A DNA stretch of 64,000 nt, from positions 310,001-374,000 of the forward strand of contig NZ_JABSNP010000003.1 of NCBI RefSeq assembly GCF_013294115.1, in the 5' to 3' direction. Positions within the stretch are counted from its first letter, which is position 1. Each line of letters starts with the position of its first letter. Made by a program: the position numbers and the translations under genes. This document shows positions 37,702 through 46,717 of this stretch, in pieces. This DNA is from Hymenobacter caeli (GTDB taxonomy: Bacteria > Bacteroidota > Bacteroidia > Cytophagales > Hymenobacteraceae). Under the pieces are notes generated by a model, which saw nothing but the letters and a program-made list of their open reading frames with translations, did no database searches and was not told the origin of the DNA.

Positions 37702-38835
37702 ATGCTGACTTCCACCATCCAGCTTTCCGACGCGGTGCTGACCGAGTTGCAGTCGGTGGGCCTGCGGCTCGACGGCGCGGCCGCCGGCCCGGCGGCCCGG
37801 CAGGGCGGCGCGGGCCCCACCGACCACAAGGCCGTGCGCGTGGGCGACACCACCATCATGGTGCCCGTGTTCAGCGCCGAGGCCAGCCGCTCGCCCTACC
37901 GCGCCGGGGCCCCCGACGTGTTGGGCGTGGCCGAGCTGTTCCGGCACGATGAGCCGGTGGGCCTCATCAGCTTTCCCAAGCAGCCCAGGTTCTACGCCGG
38001 CGTGTCGTCGGACGGGGTGCCGTTTTGGAAAATCGCGCAGCTGCACAGCCACAACGTGCTGGCCACCACGCTGCTGCAAAACTGCATTCGCTACAACGAC
38101 AAGACGACTTCCTGCCAGTTCTGCGCCATCGGCGAGTCGCTGAAAAACGACCGCACCATCGCCTACAAGCGGCCCCACCACCTCATCGAGGTGGCCCGCA
38201 TGGCCATGGAGCTCGACGGCGTGGAGCAGCTCGTCATCACCACCGGCACGCCCGCCACCAAGGACCGGGGCGCGAAAATCCTTTACGATACCGTGCTGGC
38301 TCTCAAGCGCGAAGTGAACATTCCGGTGCAGGTGCAGTGCGAGCCGCCCGACGATTTTGGCTGGTTTCAGAAGCTGTACGATGCCGGGGCCGACTCGCTG
38401 GGCATGCACTTGGAGGCGGTGGAGGAGGCCGTGCGCCGGCGCATCATGCCCGGCAAGGCCGAGGTGACGGTGCCTTACTACATGGAGGCCTTCAAAGCCG
38501 CCGTGGCGGTGTTCGGGCGCGGGCAGGTTTCGACCTACTTACTGGCCGGGCTCGGCGATTCAGCTGAAAGCCTGATTAACATCAGCCGCGAGCTGGTGGC
38601 CATCGGCGTGTACCCGTTCGTGGTGCCGTTTGTGCCGGTGCGCCACACGCCGCTGGCCGCCCACCCGGGCCCCAGTCAGGCCTTTATGGCGCAGGTGCTG
38701 GCCCCCGTGGGCCAACTGCTGGCCGACGCCGGCATGACCTCCGACACCCTGAAAGCCGGCTGCGGCAAGTGCGGGGCCTGCTCCACACTAAAATCATTCG
38801 AGAAGAAAAGCGCCCCCGGGGCCCTCGCCGCATGA
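37702..38835 (+). CDS. Radical SAM protein, MSMEG_0568/Sll0785 family
   Basis: 377 residues. Conserved text is NCIRYNDKTTSCQFCAIGES and RRIMPGKAEVTVPYY. The three candidate cluster cysteines are Cys128, Cys138 and Cys141, a C-x9-C-x2-C pattern rather than the usual CxxxCxxC. A second group sits at the C-terminus (Cys354, Cys357, Cys360 in CGKCGAC). Third core gene of the Nit1C cluster (NitD-like). The reaction is unknown. It overlaps the next gene by ATGA. Confidence 0.88.
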   Translation: MLTSTIQLSDAVLTELQSVGLRLDGAAAGPAARQGGAGPTDHKAVRVGDTTIMVPVFSAEASRSPYRAGAPDVLGVAELFRHDEPVGLISFPKQPRFYAGVSSDGVPFWKIAQLHSHNVLATTLLQNCIRYNDKTTSCQFCAIGESLKNDRTIAYKRPHHLIEVARMAMELDGVEQLVITTGTPATKDRGAKILYDTVLALKREVNIPVQVQCEPPDDFGWFQKLYDAGADSLGMHLEAVEEAVRRRIMPGKAEVTVPYYMEAFKAAVAVFGRGQVSTYLLAGLGDSAESLINISRELVAIGVYPFVVPFVPVRHTPLAAHPGPSQAFMAQVLAPVGQLLADAGMTSDTLKAGCGKCGACSTLKSFEKKSAPGALAA

Positions 38836-39446
38836 TTATCGAGGTTCCCCCGCCCTACAAAAACGAGCACCTGCACTTCGGCTTCGCGCAGGTGGGCTGG
38901 CAGCTGGGGCAGTACCGGGCCCTGCGCCGCCGCGTGTTCTGCGATGAGCAGCGGCTGTTTGTGGGCACCGACGAGGACGAGCTGGACCGCCGCGCTACGC
39001 CCATTGTGGCCGTGGCCAGCTGCATGGGGGCCCCCGACCAAGTGGTGGGCGTGGTGCGCATTGATGAGCGCACGCCCGGCGTGTGGTACGGCGGCCGCCT
39101 GGGCGTGGCCCCCGACTACCGCCGCACGGCCCGCTTCACCATCACCGGCCTCTTCGATGGCGGCCAGCCGGTGGGGCCCTTCGACACATCGGTGGGTGCG
39201 GCCCTGATTTACAAGGCCGTATCGACCGCCAAGGCCCGCGGGGCCCGCCGCTTCCTGGCCAACGTGCAGGCCCAGAACGTGCCGTTTTTCGAGCGCATGC
39301 ACTGGAAAGTGCTGTTTGAAGAGAACTTGTTTGGCCTGCCCCACGCCCGCATGGCGGCCGACCTGGCCCACTACCCCGCCGCCCGGCTGGCCCCGCCGCC
39401 CAACCTGCTGGCCCCCGCGTTTCACCTGCCCATGCGCCTGCTATGA
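38832..39446 (+). CDS. GNAT-family protein, MSMEG_0567/Sll0786 type
   Basis: 204 residues from the ATG at 38832, overlapping the radical SAM stop. The conserved start (FGFAQVGWQLGQYRALRRRVFCDEQRLF), the VVGVVRIDE strand and the GVAPDYRRTARF acetyl-CoA loop identify the NitE-like GNAT of Nit1C clusters. Its substrate is unknown. The start of the following flavoprotein also overlaps (ATGA), so the three genes are tightly coupled. Confidence 0.88.
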   Translation: MIIEVPPPYKNEHLHFGFAQVGWQLGQYRALRRRVFCDEQRLFVGTDEDELDRRATPIVAVASCMGAPDQVVGVVRIDERTPGVWYGGRLGVAPDYRRTARFTITGLFDGGQPVGPFDTSVGAALIYKAVSTAKARGARRFLANVQAQNVPFFERMHWKVLFEENLFGLPHARMAADLAHYPAARLAPPPNLLAPAFHLPMRLL

Positions 39447-39988
39447 CCTCCACCCTCCTCATCTGTTGCAGCCTCACGAAGGGGTCGAAAACCAACCTGC
39501 TGGCGCACGCCGTGCATAATGCCTTTTTGGTGGAAGGCCAGGCCGTGGACCTGCTGGAGCTGAGCGACTACAACCTGCCGCTCTGCGACGGCCGCGGCTG
39601 CTACCAGCACGAAGACGTCATCGCCATCACCGAGCGCGTGGCCGCCGCCGACTGCATCGTGTTCTGCGCCCCGGTGTACGTATACGACCTTTCGGCCGTG
39701 GCCAAAAACATTGTGGAGCTGACCGGCACCGGCTCGGCCTGGTTCAAGAAAACGGTGGGCTTCGCCTGCATGGCCGGCACGGTGGCCAGCTTCATGGCCG
39801 TCATGCCCTTCGCCAACAGCCTGATGCTGGACTACAAGTGCGTCATCGTGCCCAAGTTCGTGTACGTGACGGCCAGCGCCTTCGAGGGCAACGAAATCGT
39901 GAACCCCGACATCAAGGAGCGCATCGCCAGCCTGGCCACCGATGTGGCGTGCCTGGGGGCCGTGTCGCAGGCTTTATCTAATTGGTAA
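39443..39988 (+). CDS. NADPH-dependent FMN-reductase-like flavoprotein
   Basis: 181 residues with a flavodoxin-like fold: the N-terminal strand and loop LLICCSLTKGSKTNLLAHAV is the FMN phosphate-binding region, and APVYVYDLSAVAKNIVEL resembles the FMN-reductase/NQO signature. It is not part of the usual Nit1C core, yet it is coupled on both sides (ATGA upstream, TAATG downstream). It may deliver reduced flavin to a cluster enzyme, or replace the flavin monooxygenase that these clusters usually have. The role is inference. Confidence 0.8.
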   Translation: MTSTLLICCSLTKGSKTNLLAHAVHNAFLVEGQAVDLLELSDYNLPLCDGRGCYQHEDVIAITERVAAADCIVFCAPVYVYDLSAVAKNIVELTGTGSAWFKKTVGFACMAGTVASFMAVMPFANSLMLDYKCVIVPKFVYVTASAFEGNEIVNPDIKERIASLATDVACLGAVSQALSNW

Positions 39989-40950
39989 TGAATGCCGCCG
40001 AAGTCCTCGCCGCCGCTTTGCTGGCCGTGTCCGCGGTGCAGGACAAGGTGCGCATTGCCCGCACCTACGCGCCCACCGGCGGCGTGGCGCAGGCCCGCAC
40101 CGGGGCCGTGCCGCTCGGCGACGACTGCGCGGCCATCCCCGACGGGCACGGTGGCTACCTGCTCTTTGCCGCCGAGGGCCTGGTCGAAGCCTTCGTGGCC
40201 GACCAGCCGTGGTTTGCCGGCTACTCGGCCGTGATGGTGAACCTGAGCGACATTGCCGCGATGGGCGGCTGGCCCACGGCCCTCACCAACGTCATCTGGG
40301 CCCGCGACCCGGCCGACACCGGGGCCCTGTGGGATGGCATGCTGGCCGCCTGCGCCGCCTACGGCGTGCCCATGGTGGGCGGCCACACCTGCTACCGCAG
40401 CGCCGCCCGCCACCTGGCCGTGTCGGTGCTGGGCCAGGCTACTAAGCTGCTCACCAGCTTCGATGCTCAGCCGGGCGAGGACCTGGTAATGGCCGTGGAC
40501 CTGGCCGGGGCCTACTTCGAGAATTACCCCTTCTGGAACGCCAGCACCACCCAAGCGCCGGCCGACTTGCAGCGCAAAATGCAGTTGCTGCCCGAAATCG
40601 CCGCCGCCGGCTGGTCGGGCGTGGCCAAGGACCTGAGCATGGGTGGCGTGCCCGGTACGCTGCACATGCTGGCCCGCACCTCGGGCGTGGGGGCCCGGCT
40701 CGACGTGGATGCCGTGCCGCGCCCGCCCGGGGCCCCGCTCGAAAAGTGGCTGACCAGCTTCCCCAGCTTCGGCTACCTGCTCACGAGCCGGGACGAAAAC
40801 ACGGCCCGCATCCTCCAGAAATTCAGCGAGAACGGCGTGGCCGCCGCTGTAATCGGTCAGATAAACGACACGCTGGAAGTAACCCTTAGCTACCAGGGCC
40901 ACACCGCCCTACTAGCCCCGGTAGGAACTTCTGAAATGATTATGAATTAA
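39988..40950 (+). CDS. AIR-synthase-related protein, Sll0787 family
   Basis: 320 residues from the ATG at 39988, which overlaps the previous stop (TAATG). The family is a PurM-like ATP-binding fold; GDDCAAIPDG, the DIAAMGG metal/ATP block, GGHT and DLAGAYFENYPFW are visible. NitF-like in Nit1C clusters. It probably phosphorylates or activates a small molecule with ATP, unknown which. The C-terminus (EMIMN) runs into an AT-rich repeat that supplies the stop. Confidence 0.88.
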   Translation: MNAAEVLAAALLAVSAVQDKVRIARTYAPTGGVAQARTGAVPLGDDCAAIPDGHGGYLLFAAEGLVEAFVADQPWFAGYSAVMVNLSDIAAMGGWPTALTNVIWARDPADTGALWDGMLAACAAYGVPMVGGHTCYRSAARHLAVSVLGQATKLLTSFDAQPGEDLVMAVDLAGAYFENYPFWNASTTQAPADLQRKMQLLPEIAAAGWSGVAKDLSMGGVPGTLHMLARTSGVGARLDVDAVPRPPGAPLEKWLTSFPSFGYLLTSRDENTARILQKFSENGVAAAVIGQINDTLEVTLSYQGHTALLAPVGTSEMIMN

Positions 40951-41046
40951 AAATTTAAACCCGAAAAGATTGGAAGCCATTGGGCGATGGCTATTCCTAA
41001 AATTCATAATTCATAATTTTTAATTCATAATTTTTAATTCATAATT
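40939..41046. repeat. AT-rich inverted and direct repeat
   Basis: ATTATGAATTAAAAATTT (from 40939) is inverted against AATTTTTAATTCAT units that recur directly (AATTCATAATTTTT, 41001-41045). The AIR-synthase stop (40948-40950) lies in its left part. It differs sharply in base composition from its neighbours. Confidence 0.75.
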
Positions 41047-41055
41047 AAAGAAGCC

Positions 41056-41358
41056 ATGCCCGAAACCCTCGTCCGCATTGCCTGGCCCAACGGGCAGGAA
41101 GATACCGTGTACTCGCCGTCGAGCACCATTGTCGAATACCTGAAGCCCGGCGTTGAGCTGAGCCTGAGCGAGTTCGAAGCCCAGGCGCTGCGGGGCCTGG
41201 ACTTTGCCAGCCGGCGCGTGACTGCTATCTATGGCTTTGCCTGCACGGCCGCTGAGGCCGAGAAGGAGCGCCTCGTGGCCGCCGTGCGCCAGCACCAGGC
41301 CGGGGCCCCCGCGCCCACCGATACCGTCAAAATCCTCACCGTTAAAGCCCGCGCCTGA
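41056..41358 (+). CDS. MSMEG_0570-family nitrogen starvation response protein
   Basis: 100 residues. The conserved text is VRIAWPNGQEDTVYSPSSTI and LSLSEFEAQALRGLDFASRRV. It is the NitG-like small member of Nit1C clusters, of unknown function. A Gly/Ala/Thr-rich tail follows. Only three bases separate it from the methylenetetrahydrofolate-reductase-like gene. Confidence 0.88.
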   Translation: MPETLVRIAWPNGQEDTVYSPSSTIVEYLKPGVELSLSEFEAQALRGLDFASRRVTAIYGFACTAAEAEKERLVAAVRQHQAGAPAPTDTVKILTVKARA

Positions 41359-41361
41359 CCT

Positions 41362-42285
41362 ATGGAAACGCTCACCAAAAAACGCACCTTCGCCGAGCTG
41401 CTGGCCTCGGACAAGTTCATCGTATCGGCCGAGCTGACGCCGCCGCGGCACTTCGACACGACCAAGTTTATGGAAGCGGCCGGCATCGTGAGCGAGTACG
41501 TGGACGTGGTGCAGCTCAACGACCACCTGCTCTCGCGGGCCCGCCTCAGCAACCTGGTGGCCGGGATGCACTGCAAAAACGCCGGCCTGGAGCCCATCTT
41601 GCAGTTCACGCTGCGCCACCGCAACCGCATTGCGCTGCAAGGCGATTTGCTGGGCTTTGCCAACCTGGGGCTCGAAAACGTCATCATCCTCGGCGGCTAC
41701 CCCTGCGCCATCGGCACCGACCCCGAGGCCAGGGACGCCACCGACCTGGGCAGCGTGGAGGCCATTGCCAGCATCACGGCCCTGACCCGCGAGGGCAAGA
41801 TGTTCAACGGCGACGTCATCAAGCCGGCCCCGAAGTTCACCGTCGGCACCATCGACTTCCCCTGCGCCACCGACAAAATCGAGGACAGCATGAAGCGGCT
41901 CACCGAGAAAATCGACGCCGGGGCCCGGTACATCCAGGTGCAGGCCATTTTCGAGCTGGGGCCCATGCAGTTCTGGATGGCCGAAGTGGTGCGGCGCGGC
42001 CTGCACCGGCGGGCCCGGTTCCTGGCCGCCATCTTCCCCTTCAGCGGGGCCGAGCGGCTGCACGTGCTGCGCGAAATCCCGGGCCTGAGCATCCCCGACC
42101 ACCTGCTGGCCCGCGTGGAAGGCCACAACAGCGAGCGCGAAAGCCTGGCCATCACGCTCGAACTCATCAACGGCATCCGCGACATCGAAGGCATTTCGGG
42201 CCTGCACATCCGCTCCATCGGGGCCGAGGATTGGGTGCCGCGCATCATCGAGGCCGCCGGCCTGGGCGGCGAGCTGGTGTACTAG
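41362..42285 (+). CDS. Methylenetetrahydrofolate-reductase-like protein
   Basis: 307 residues. A TIM-barrel flavoprotein of the MTHFR family is suggested by FIVSAELTPPRHFDTTKF, the FTLRHRNRIALQGDLLGF block (cf. RDRN..LQGDLLG) and the GARYIQVQAIFE barrel strand. MetF reduces CH2-THF to methyl-THF with FAD. In this place it is an addition to the usual Nit1C cluster, three bases after the MSMEG_0570 gene. Whether it acts on folate or another flavin-linked substrate is not decided by the sequence. Confidence 0.82.
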   Translation: METLTKKRTFAELLASDKFIVSAELTPPRHFDTTKFMEAAGIVSEYVDVVQLNDHLLSRARLSNLVAGMHCKNAGLEPILQFTLRHRNRIALQGDLLGFANLGLENVIILGGYPCAIGTDPEARDATDLGSVEAIASITALTREGKMFNGDVIKPAPKFTVGTIDFPCATDKIEDSMKRLTEKIDAGARYIQVQAIFELGPMQFWMAEVVRRGLHRRARFLAAIFPFSGAERLHVLREIPGLSIPDHLLARVEGHNSERESLAITLELINGIRDIEGISGLHIRSIGAEDWVPRIIEAAGLGGELVY

Positions 42286-42337
42286 CCGGGGCCCCTGGCC
42301 GGGCCCCCTTCATTCAATGGTGCTCGTATAAGCAGGC

Positions 42338-42454
42338 ATGTTCGGCATTCGCAAAGACCCGGAGCTGCCCGCGTGGGTGTTTTTAGTGCTGCGGCTGGGC
42401 ACGCTGCTGGCCGTGGCCGGCGTGGCCTGGGCGGTGGCCCGGTGCAGCACCTGA
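42338..42454 (+). CDS. Possible small membrane protein
   Basis: 38 residues, ATG 42338 to TGA 42452-42454. A charged start (MFGIRKDPELP) is followed by a single strongly hydrophobic helix (VFLVLRLGTLLAVAGVAWAVA) and a short CST end. It sits between the MTHFR-like gene and dapF on the same strand, where a 267-base gap would otherwise be empty. Size and composition fit a small membrane protein; no homologue is known to me. Confidence 0.4.
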   Translation: MFGIRKDPELPAWVFLVLRLGTLLAVAGVAWAVARCST

Positions 42455-42552
42455 GCCGCTGGGGCCCCGGTGCGCAAGCTTTGCGCCAATACTTGCGGCA
42501 CGGGTGCGCAAAATTGGCCCCGCCTGCCGAAATTTGTGCAAACCCCGGCCCC

Positions 42553-43362
42553 ATGACCCTCGCTTTCCATAAATACCAAGGCACTGGCAACGACTTCGTG
42601 ATCCTCGACGACCGCGCCGCGCAGTTCGATACCGCCGACCACGCGCGCATCGCCCAGCTCTGCGACCGCCGCTTCGGCATCGGGGCCGACGGGCTGATGC
42701 TGCTGCGTAATAAGGAAGGCTACGATTTCGAGATGGTGTACTTCAACGCCGACGGCCGCCCCAGCACCATGTGCGGCAACGGCGGCCGCTGCCTGGTGGC
42801 CTTCGCCAAGCACCTAGGCCTCGTGGCCGATGACGCCTACTTTCTGGCTGTGGACGGGCCCCACGCCGCCCGCGTGGAAGCCGACGGCACCGTGCGCCTG
42901 AAAATGATTGACGCCGCCGCCCCGCAGCTGGCCGAAGTAGGGGAGGAGGACGTATTTATGCACACCGGTTCGCCCCACCACGTGCACTTCCTCGACGCCG
43001 AGGAGGGCCACACGCTGGCCGAATTCGACGTGTACGGCGCGGGCCACGACATCCGCTACGACCAGGCCTACGACCCGGCCGGCGTGAACGTCAACTTCGT
43101 GGAAGTGCCCGCCGACCCCGCCCACCCCTGGCCCGTGCGCACCTACGAGCGCGGCGTGGAAAACGAAACCCTGAGCTGCGGCACCGGCGTCACGGCCGTG
43201 GCCCTGGCCGCCTCGCAGCGCGGCGCGGCCTCGCCCGTGCGCCTGCAAACCCCCGGCGGCCTGCTGGAAGTGGCCTTCCAAACGCAGCCCGACGGCGGCT
43301 TTGCCGACGTGTGGCTGAGCGGGCCCGCCGTGCGCGTGTTCGGCGGCGAAATCAGCCTGTAG
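42553..43362 (+). CDS. dapF: Diaminopimelate epimerase
   Basis: 269 residues from the ATG at 42553. Interconverts L,L- and meso-diaminopimelate for lysine and peptidoglycan. The two catalytic Cys are present: Cys74 (STMCGNGGRC) and Cys209 (ETLSCGTGVTA). The start (FHKYQGTGNDFVILDD) is typical. The following GNAT gene begins at the stop (TAGTG), so the two are coupled. Confidence 0.96.
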   Translation: MTLAFHKYQGTGNDFVILDDRAAQFDTADHARIAQLCDRRFGIGADGLMLLRNKEGYDFEMVYFNADGRPSTMCGNGGRCLVAFAKHLGLVADDAYFLAVDGPHAARVEADGTVRLKMIDAAAPQLAEVGEEDVFMHTGSPHHVHFLDAEEGHTLAEFDVYGAGHDIRYDQAYDPAGVNVNFVEVPADPAHPWPVRTYERGVENETLSCGTGVTAVALAASQRGAASPVRLQTPGGLLEVAFQTQPDGGFADVWLSGPAVRVFGGEISL

Positions 43363-43937
43363 TGGCCGCCGCCCTCCCCGGGCCCCTGGTGCGCCTGCGG
43401 GCCCTGGAGCCCGACGACCTGGAGTTCCTCTATGCCCTCGAAAACGACCCCGCCGTGTGGGCCGTGTCCGACACGCTGGCCCCCGTGTCGCGCCACGCGC
43501 TGCGCGAATACCTGGCCCACGCCACCGCCGATTTCCACGAGGTGCGGCAGCTGCGGCTGGTCGTCGAGCCCTCCGCTGGGGGCCCCGCCGTGGGCGTAGT
43601 CGACCTGTTTGGCTTCGAGCCGCTGCACCAGCGGGCAGGGGTGGGCATAATTATTTTGGCCGGCGCGCGGCGCCAAGGCTACGCCCGGCACGCCCTCGCG
43701 CAGCTGGTATCCCACGCCCGCGACGTGCTGCGCCTGCACCAGCTATACTGCACCGTAGCGGCCCACAACCACGCGAGCCTTCGGCTGTTTCGGGCGGCCG
43801 GCTTCCGGCGCGTGGGCACCCGCCGTGCCTGGCTGCGGGGCCCCGCGCCCGGCCAGTGGCACGACGCCGTAGAGTTCCAACTGCTGCTGGCCCCGGCAAG
43901 CCCGGCCAGCGCCCCGCCGGGCGCGTATCCTTTTTAG
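43362..43937 (+). CDS. GNAT-family acetyltransferase, RimJ/RimL-like
   Basis: 191 residues starting with GTG at 43362, overlapping the dapF stop by TAGTG; the frame is open upstream but inside dapF. The pattern GPLVRLRALEPDDLEFLYALENDP and the cofactor loop ARRQGYARHALAQLV, followed by LYCTVAAHNHASLRLFRAAGF, matches RimJ/SpeG-type acetyltransferases. Substrate unknown. Confidence 0.85.
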   Translation: MAAALPGPLVRLRALEPDDLEFLYALENDPAVWAVSDTLAPVSRHALREYLAHATADFHEVRQLRLVVEPSAGGPAVGVVDLFGFEPLHQRAGVGIIILAGARRQGYARHALAQLVSHARDVLRLHQLYCTVAAHNHASLRLFRAAGFRRVGTRRAWLRGPAPGQWHDAVEFQLLLAPASPASAPPGAYPF

Positions 43938-44030
43938 ACGGGGGGCCGTATAACCCGCAGCGCTGCACGCTAGGCCGGTTATCGGCAATTATATTATACG
44001 CGGCGCGGCATCCTCTTCCTGTTGTACCCC

Positions 44031-45269
44031 ATGCCCCACGCCCTACCGGCGGAGGCTGCTACGCGCCGCGCCGCGCCGCTGCAGGCTTCTGCTGCTCCCT
44101 CCGCACCCGCTTATACACTGCCCGACCTGGTGTGCTTCGCGCACCTGCACTGGGATTTTGTGTGGCAGCGCCCCCAGCATTTGTTGTCGCGCTTCGCGCA
44201 GCACGGCCGCGTTTTTTACGTCGAAGACGCTTTTTTTCACCCCGACCAAGTAGCGCCGCACCTCGAAGTTAAAGAGCGTAAGCACGGCTTGCGCGTGGTG
44301 GTAGCCCACCTGCCGGCCGGCCTCGGCGAGGCCGAAGCCGACCACGTACAAGCCGAATTGCTGAGCCAATACTTTGCCCAGCAAGGCATTGAGAAATATG
44401 TGTTTTGGTACTACACGCCGATGGCGCTGAATAAGTCGCGCCACTTCCGTCCCGTGCTCACCGTGTACGACTGCATGGACGAGCTGGCGGCCTTCAAATT
44501 CGCGCCGCCCGAACTGCGCCAGCGCGAGCAGGAGTTGTTCGAGCGGGCCGACCTGGTGTTTACGGGCGGCATGACGCTCTACGAAGCCAAGCGCGAGCAG
44601 CACGCCGACGCCCATGCCTTTCCCAGCAGCATCGACAAGGCCCACTTTGGCCAGGCCCGCGGCAACATGGCCGAACCCGCCGACCAGGCCGGCATCGCGC
44701 ATCCGCGCATCGGCTTTTTTGGGGTCGTGGACGAGCGCTTGGACATCGAGTTGCTGGGCCAACTGGCCGCCAGCTACCCCGCGTGGCAATTCGTCATCAT
44801 CGGGCCAGTGGTGAAGATTGACCCCGCCACGCTGCCGCGCCCGGCCAACGTGCACTACCTCGGTAGTAAAGACTACCAGGAACTTCCCGCCTATTTAAGT
44901 GGTTGGGATGTAGCTACTTTGCTGTTTGCTGATAACGAGAGCACGAAGTTTATTTCGCCCACCAAAACCCCTGAGTACTTGGCCGCTGGCAACCCCGTCG
45001 TGAGCACCCCCATCCGCGACGTGGTGCGGCCTTACGGTGACCTGGACTTGGTGCAGATTGCCGCCGATGCTGGTGCCTTTGGCCAGGCCATTGAAATTGC
45101 CCTCACGCAGCGGGCCGACGCCGATTGGCGGCAGCGCACCGATGCTTACCTGGCCACCATTTCCTGGGACCAAACCTGGCAGCACATGGTGGGCCTGATG
45201 CAGGCCCGCCTGGCCGCCAAGGCCCCTGTTCCGCGGGCCATTGCTTCGGCCAAAACCGCGGCGGTGTAG
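44031..45269 (+). CDS. Glycosyltransferase family protein
   Basis: 412 residues from the ATG at 44031 (a TTG three codons upstream is in frame). The start LVCFAHLHWDFVWQRPQHLLSRF with a GT-B fold, FGVVDERLDIELLGQL, and a C-terminal FADNESTKFISPTKTPEYLAAGNPVVSTP is typical of group 1-type transferases. Followed by the galactofuranose-making mutase, so it may add galactose or galactofuranose to a surface polysaccharide. This is inference from context. Confidence 0.82.
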   Translation: MPHALPAEAATRRAAPLQASAAPSAPAYTLPDLVCFAHLHWDFVWQRPQHLLSRFAQHGRVFYVEDAFFHPDQVAPHLEVKERKHGLRVVVAHLPAGLGEAEADHVQAELLSQYFAQQGIEKYVFWYYTPMALNKSRHFRPVLTVYDCMDELAAFKFAPPELRQREQELFERADLVFTGGMTLYEAKREQHADAHAFPSSIDKAHFGQARGNMAEPADQAGIAHPRIGFFGVVDERLDIELLGQLAASYPAWQFVIIGPVVKIDPATLPRPANVHYLGSKDYQELPAYLSGWDVATLLFADNESTKFISPTKTPEYLAAGNPVVSTPIRDVVRPYGDLDLVQIAADAGAFGQAIEIALTQRADADWRQRTDAYLATISWDQTWQHMVGLMQARLAAKAPVPRAIASAKTAAV

Positions 45270-45343
45270 CCGAAACTGCTTGCTCTTCTTTCTGTTAGAA
45301 TTCCCGTTTCCTTTATATCCTCCCTTCACTTTTTACCCTCCTT

Positions 45344-46522
<1,179 letters not shown>

Positions 46523-46610
46523 TTTTTAGTGATGGATAAAAGATAATTGATGAAGGATTGTGGGCAACTGCTCATCCCTTATCCCTTCATCCCCTCGTTG
46601 CTTCCTCAAG

Positions 46611-46639
46611 AAAAGCCCCGCCAATCTGGCGGGGCTTTT
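46611..46639 (+). terminator. Terminator after glf
   Basis: A 13-bp stem (46611-46623 / 46627-46639), loop ATC, A4 and T5 ends. Confidence 0.9.
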
Positions 46640-46642
46640 TGT

Positions 46643-46676
46643 TTGGGACGGTTTTAGCTAAGAAGCCGTAAATTTG
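46643..46676 (+). promoter_or_regulatory. Candidate secA promoter
   Basis: TTG (46643-46645) and TAAATTTG (46669-46676) are 23 bases apart, fitting TTG / TAnnTTTG. The leader to the ATG at 46718 would be about 35 bases. Confidence 0.5.
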
Positions 46677-46717
46677 GGGTGCGCCCCGGCGCTTATTCGT
46701 TAAAAAGAAATTATCCG

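Noticed and set aside
41001-41045. CRISPR-like array from repeated AATTCATAATTTTT
   Set aside because: Units are short, directly adjoining and without unique spacers; simple AT repeat.
44022-44030. TTG start for the glycosyltransferase
   Set aside because: An ATG three codons later is the simpler choice.
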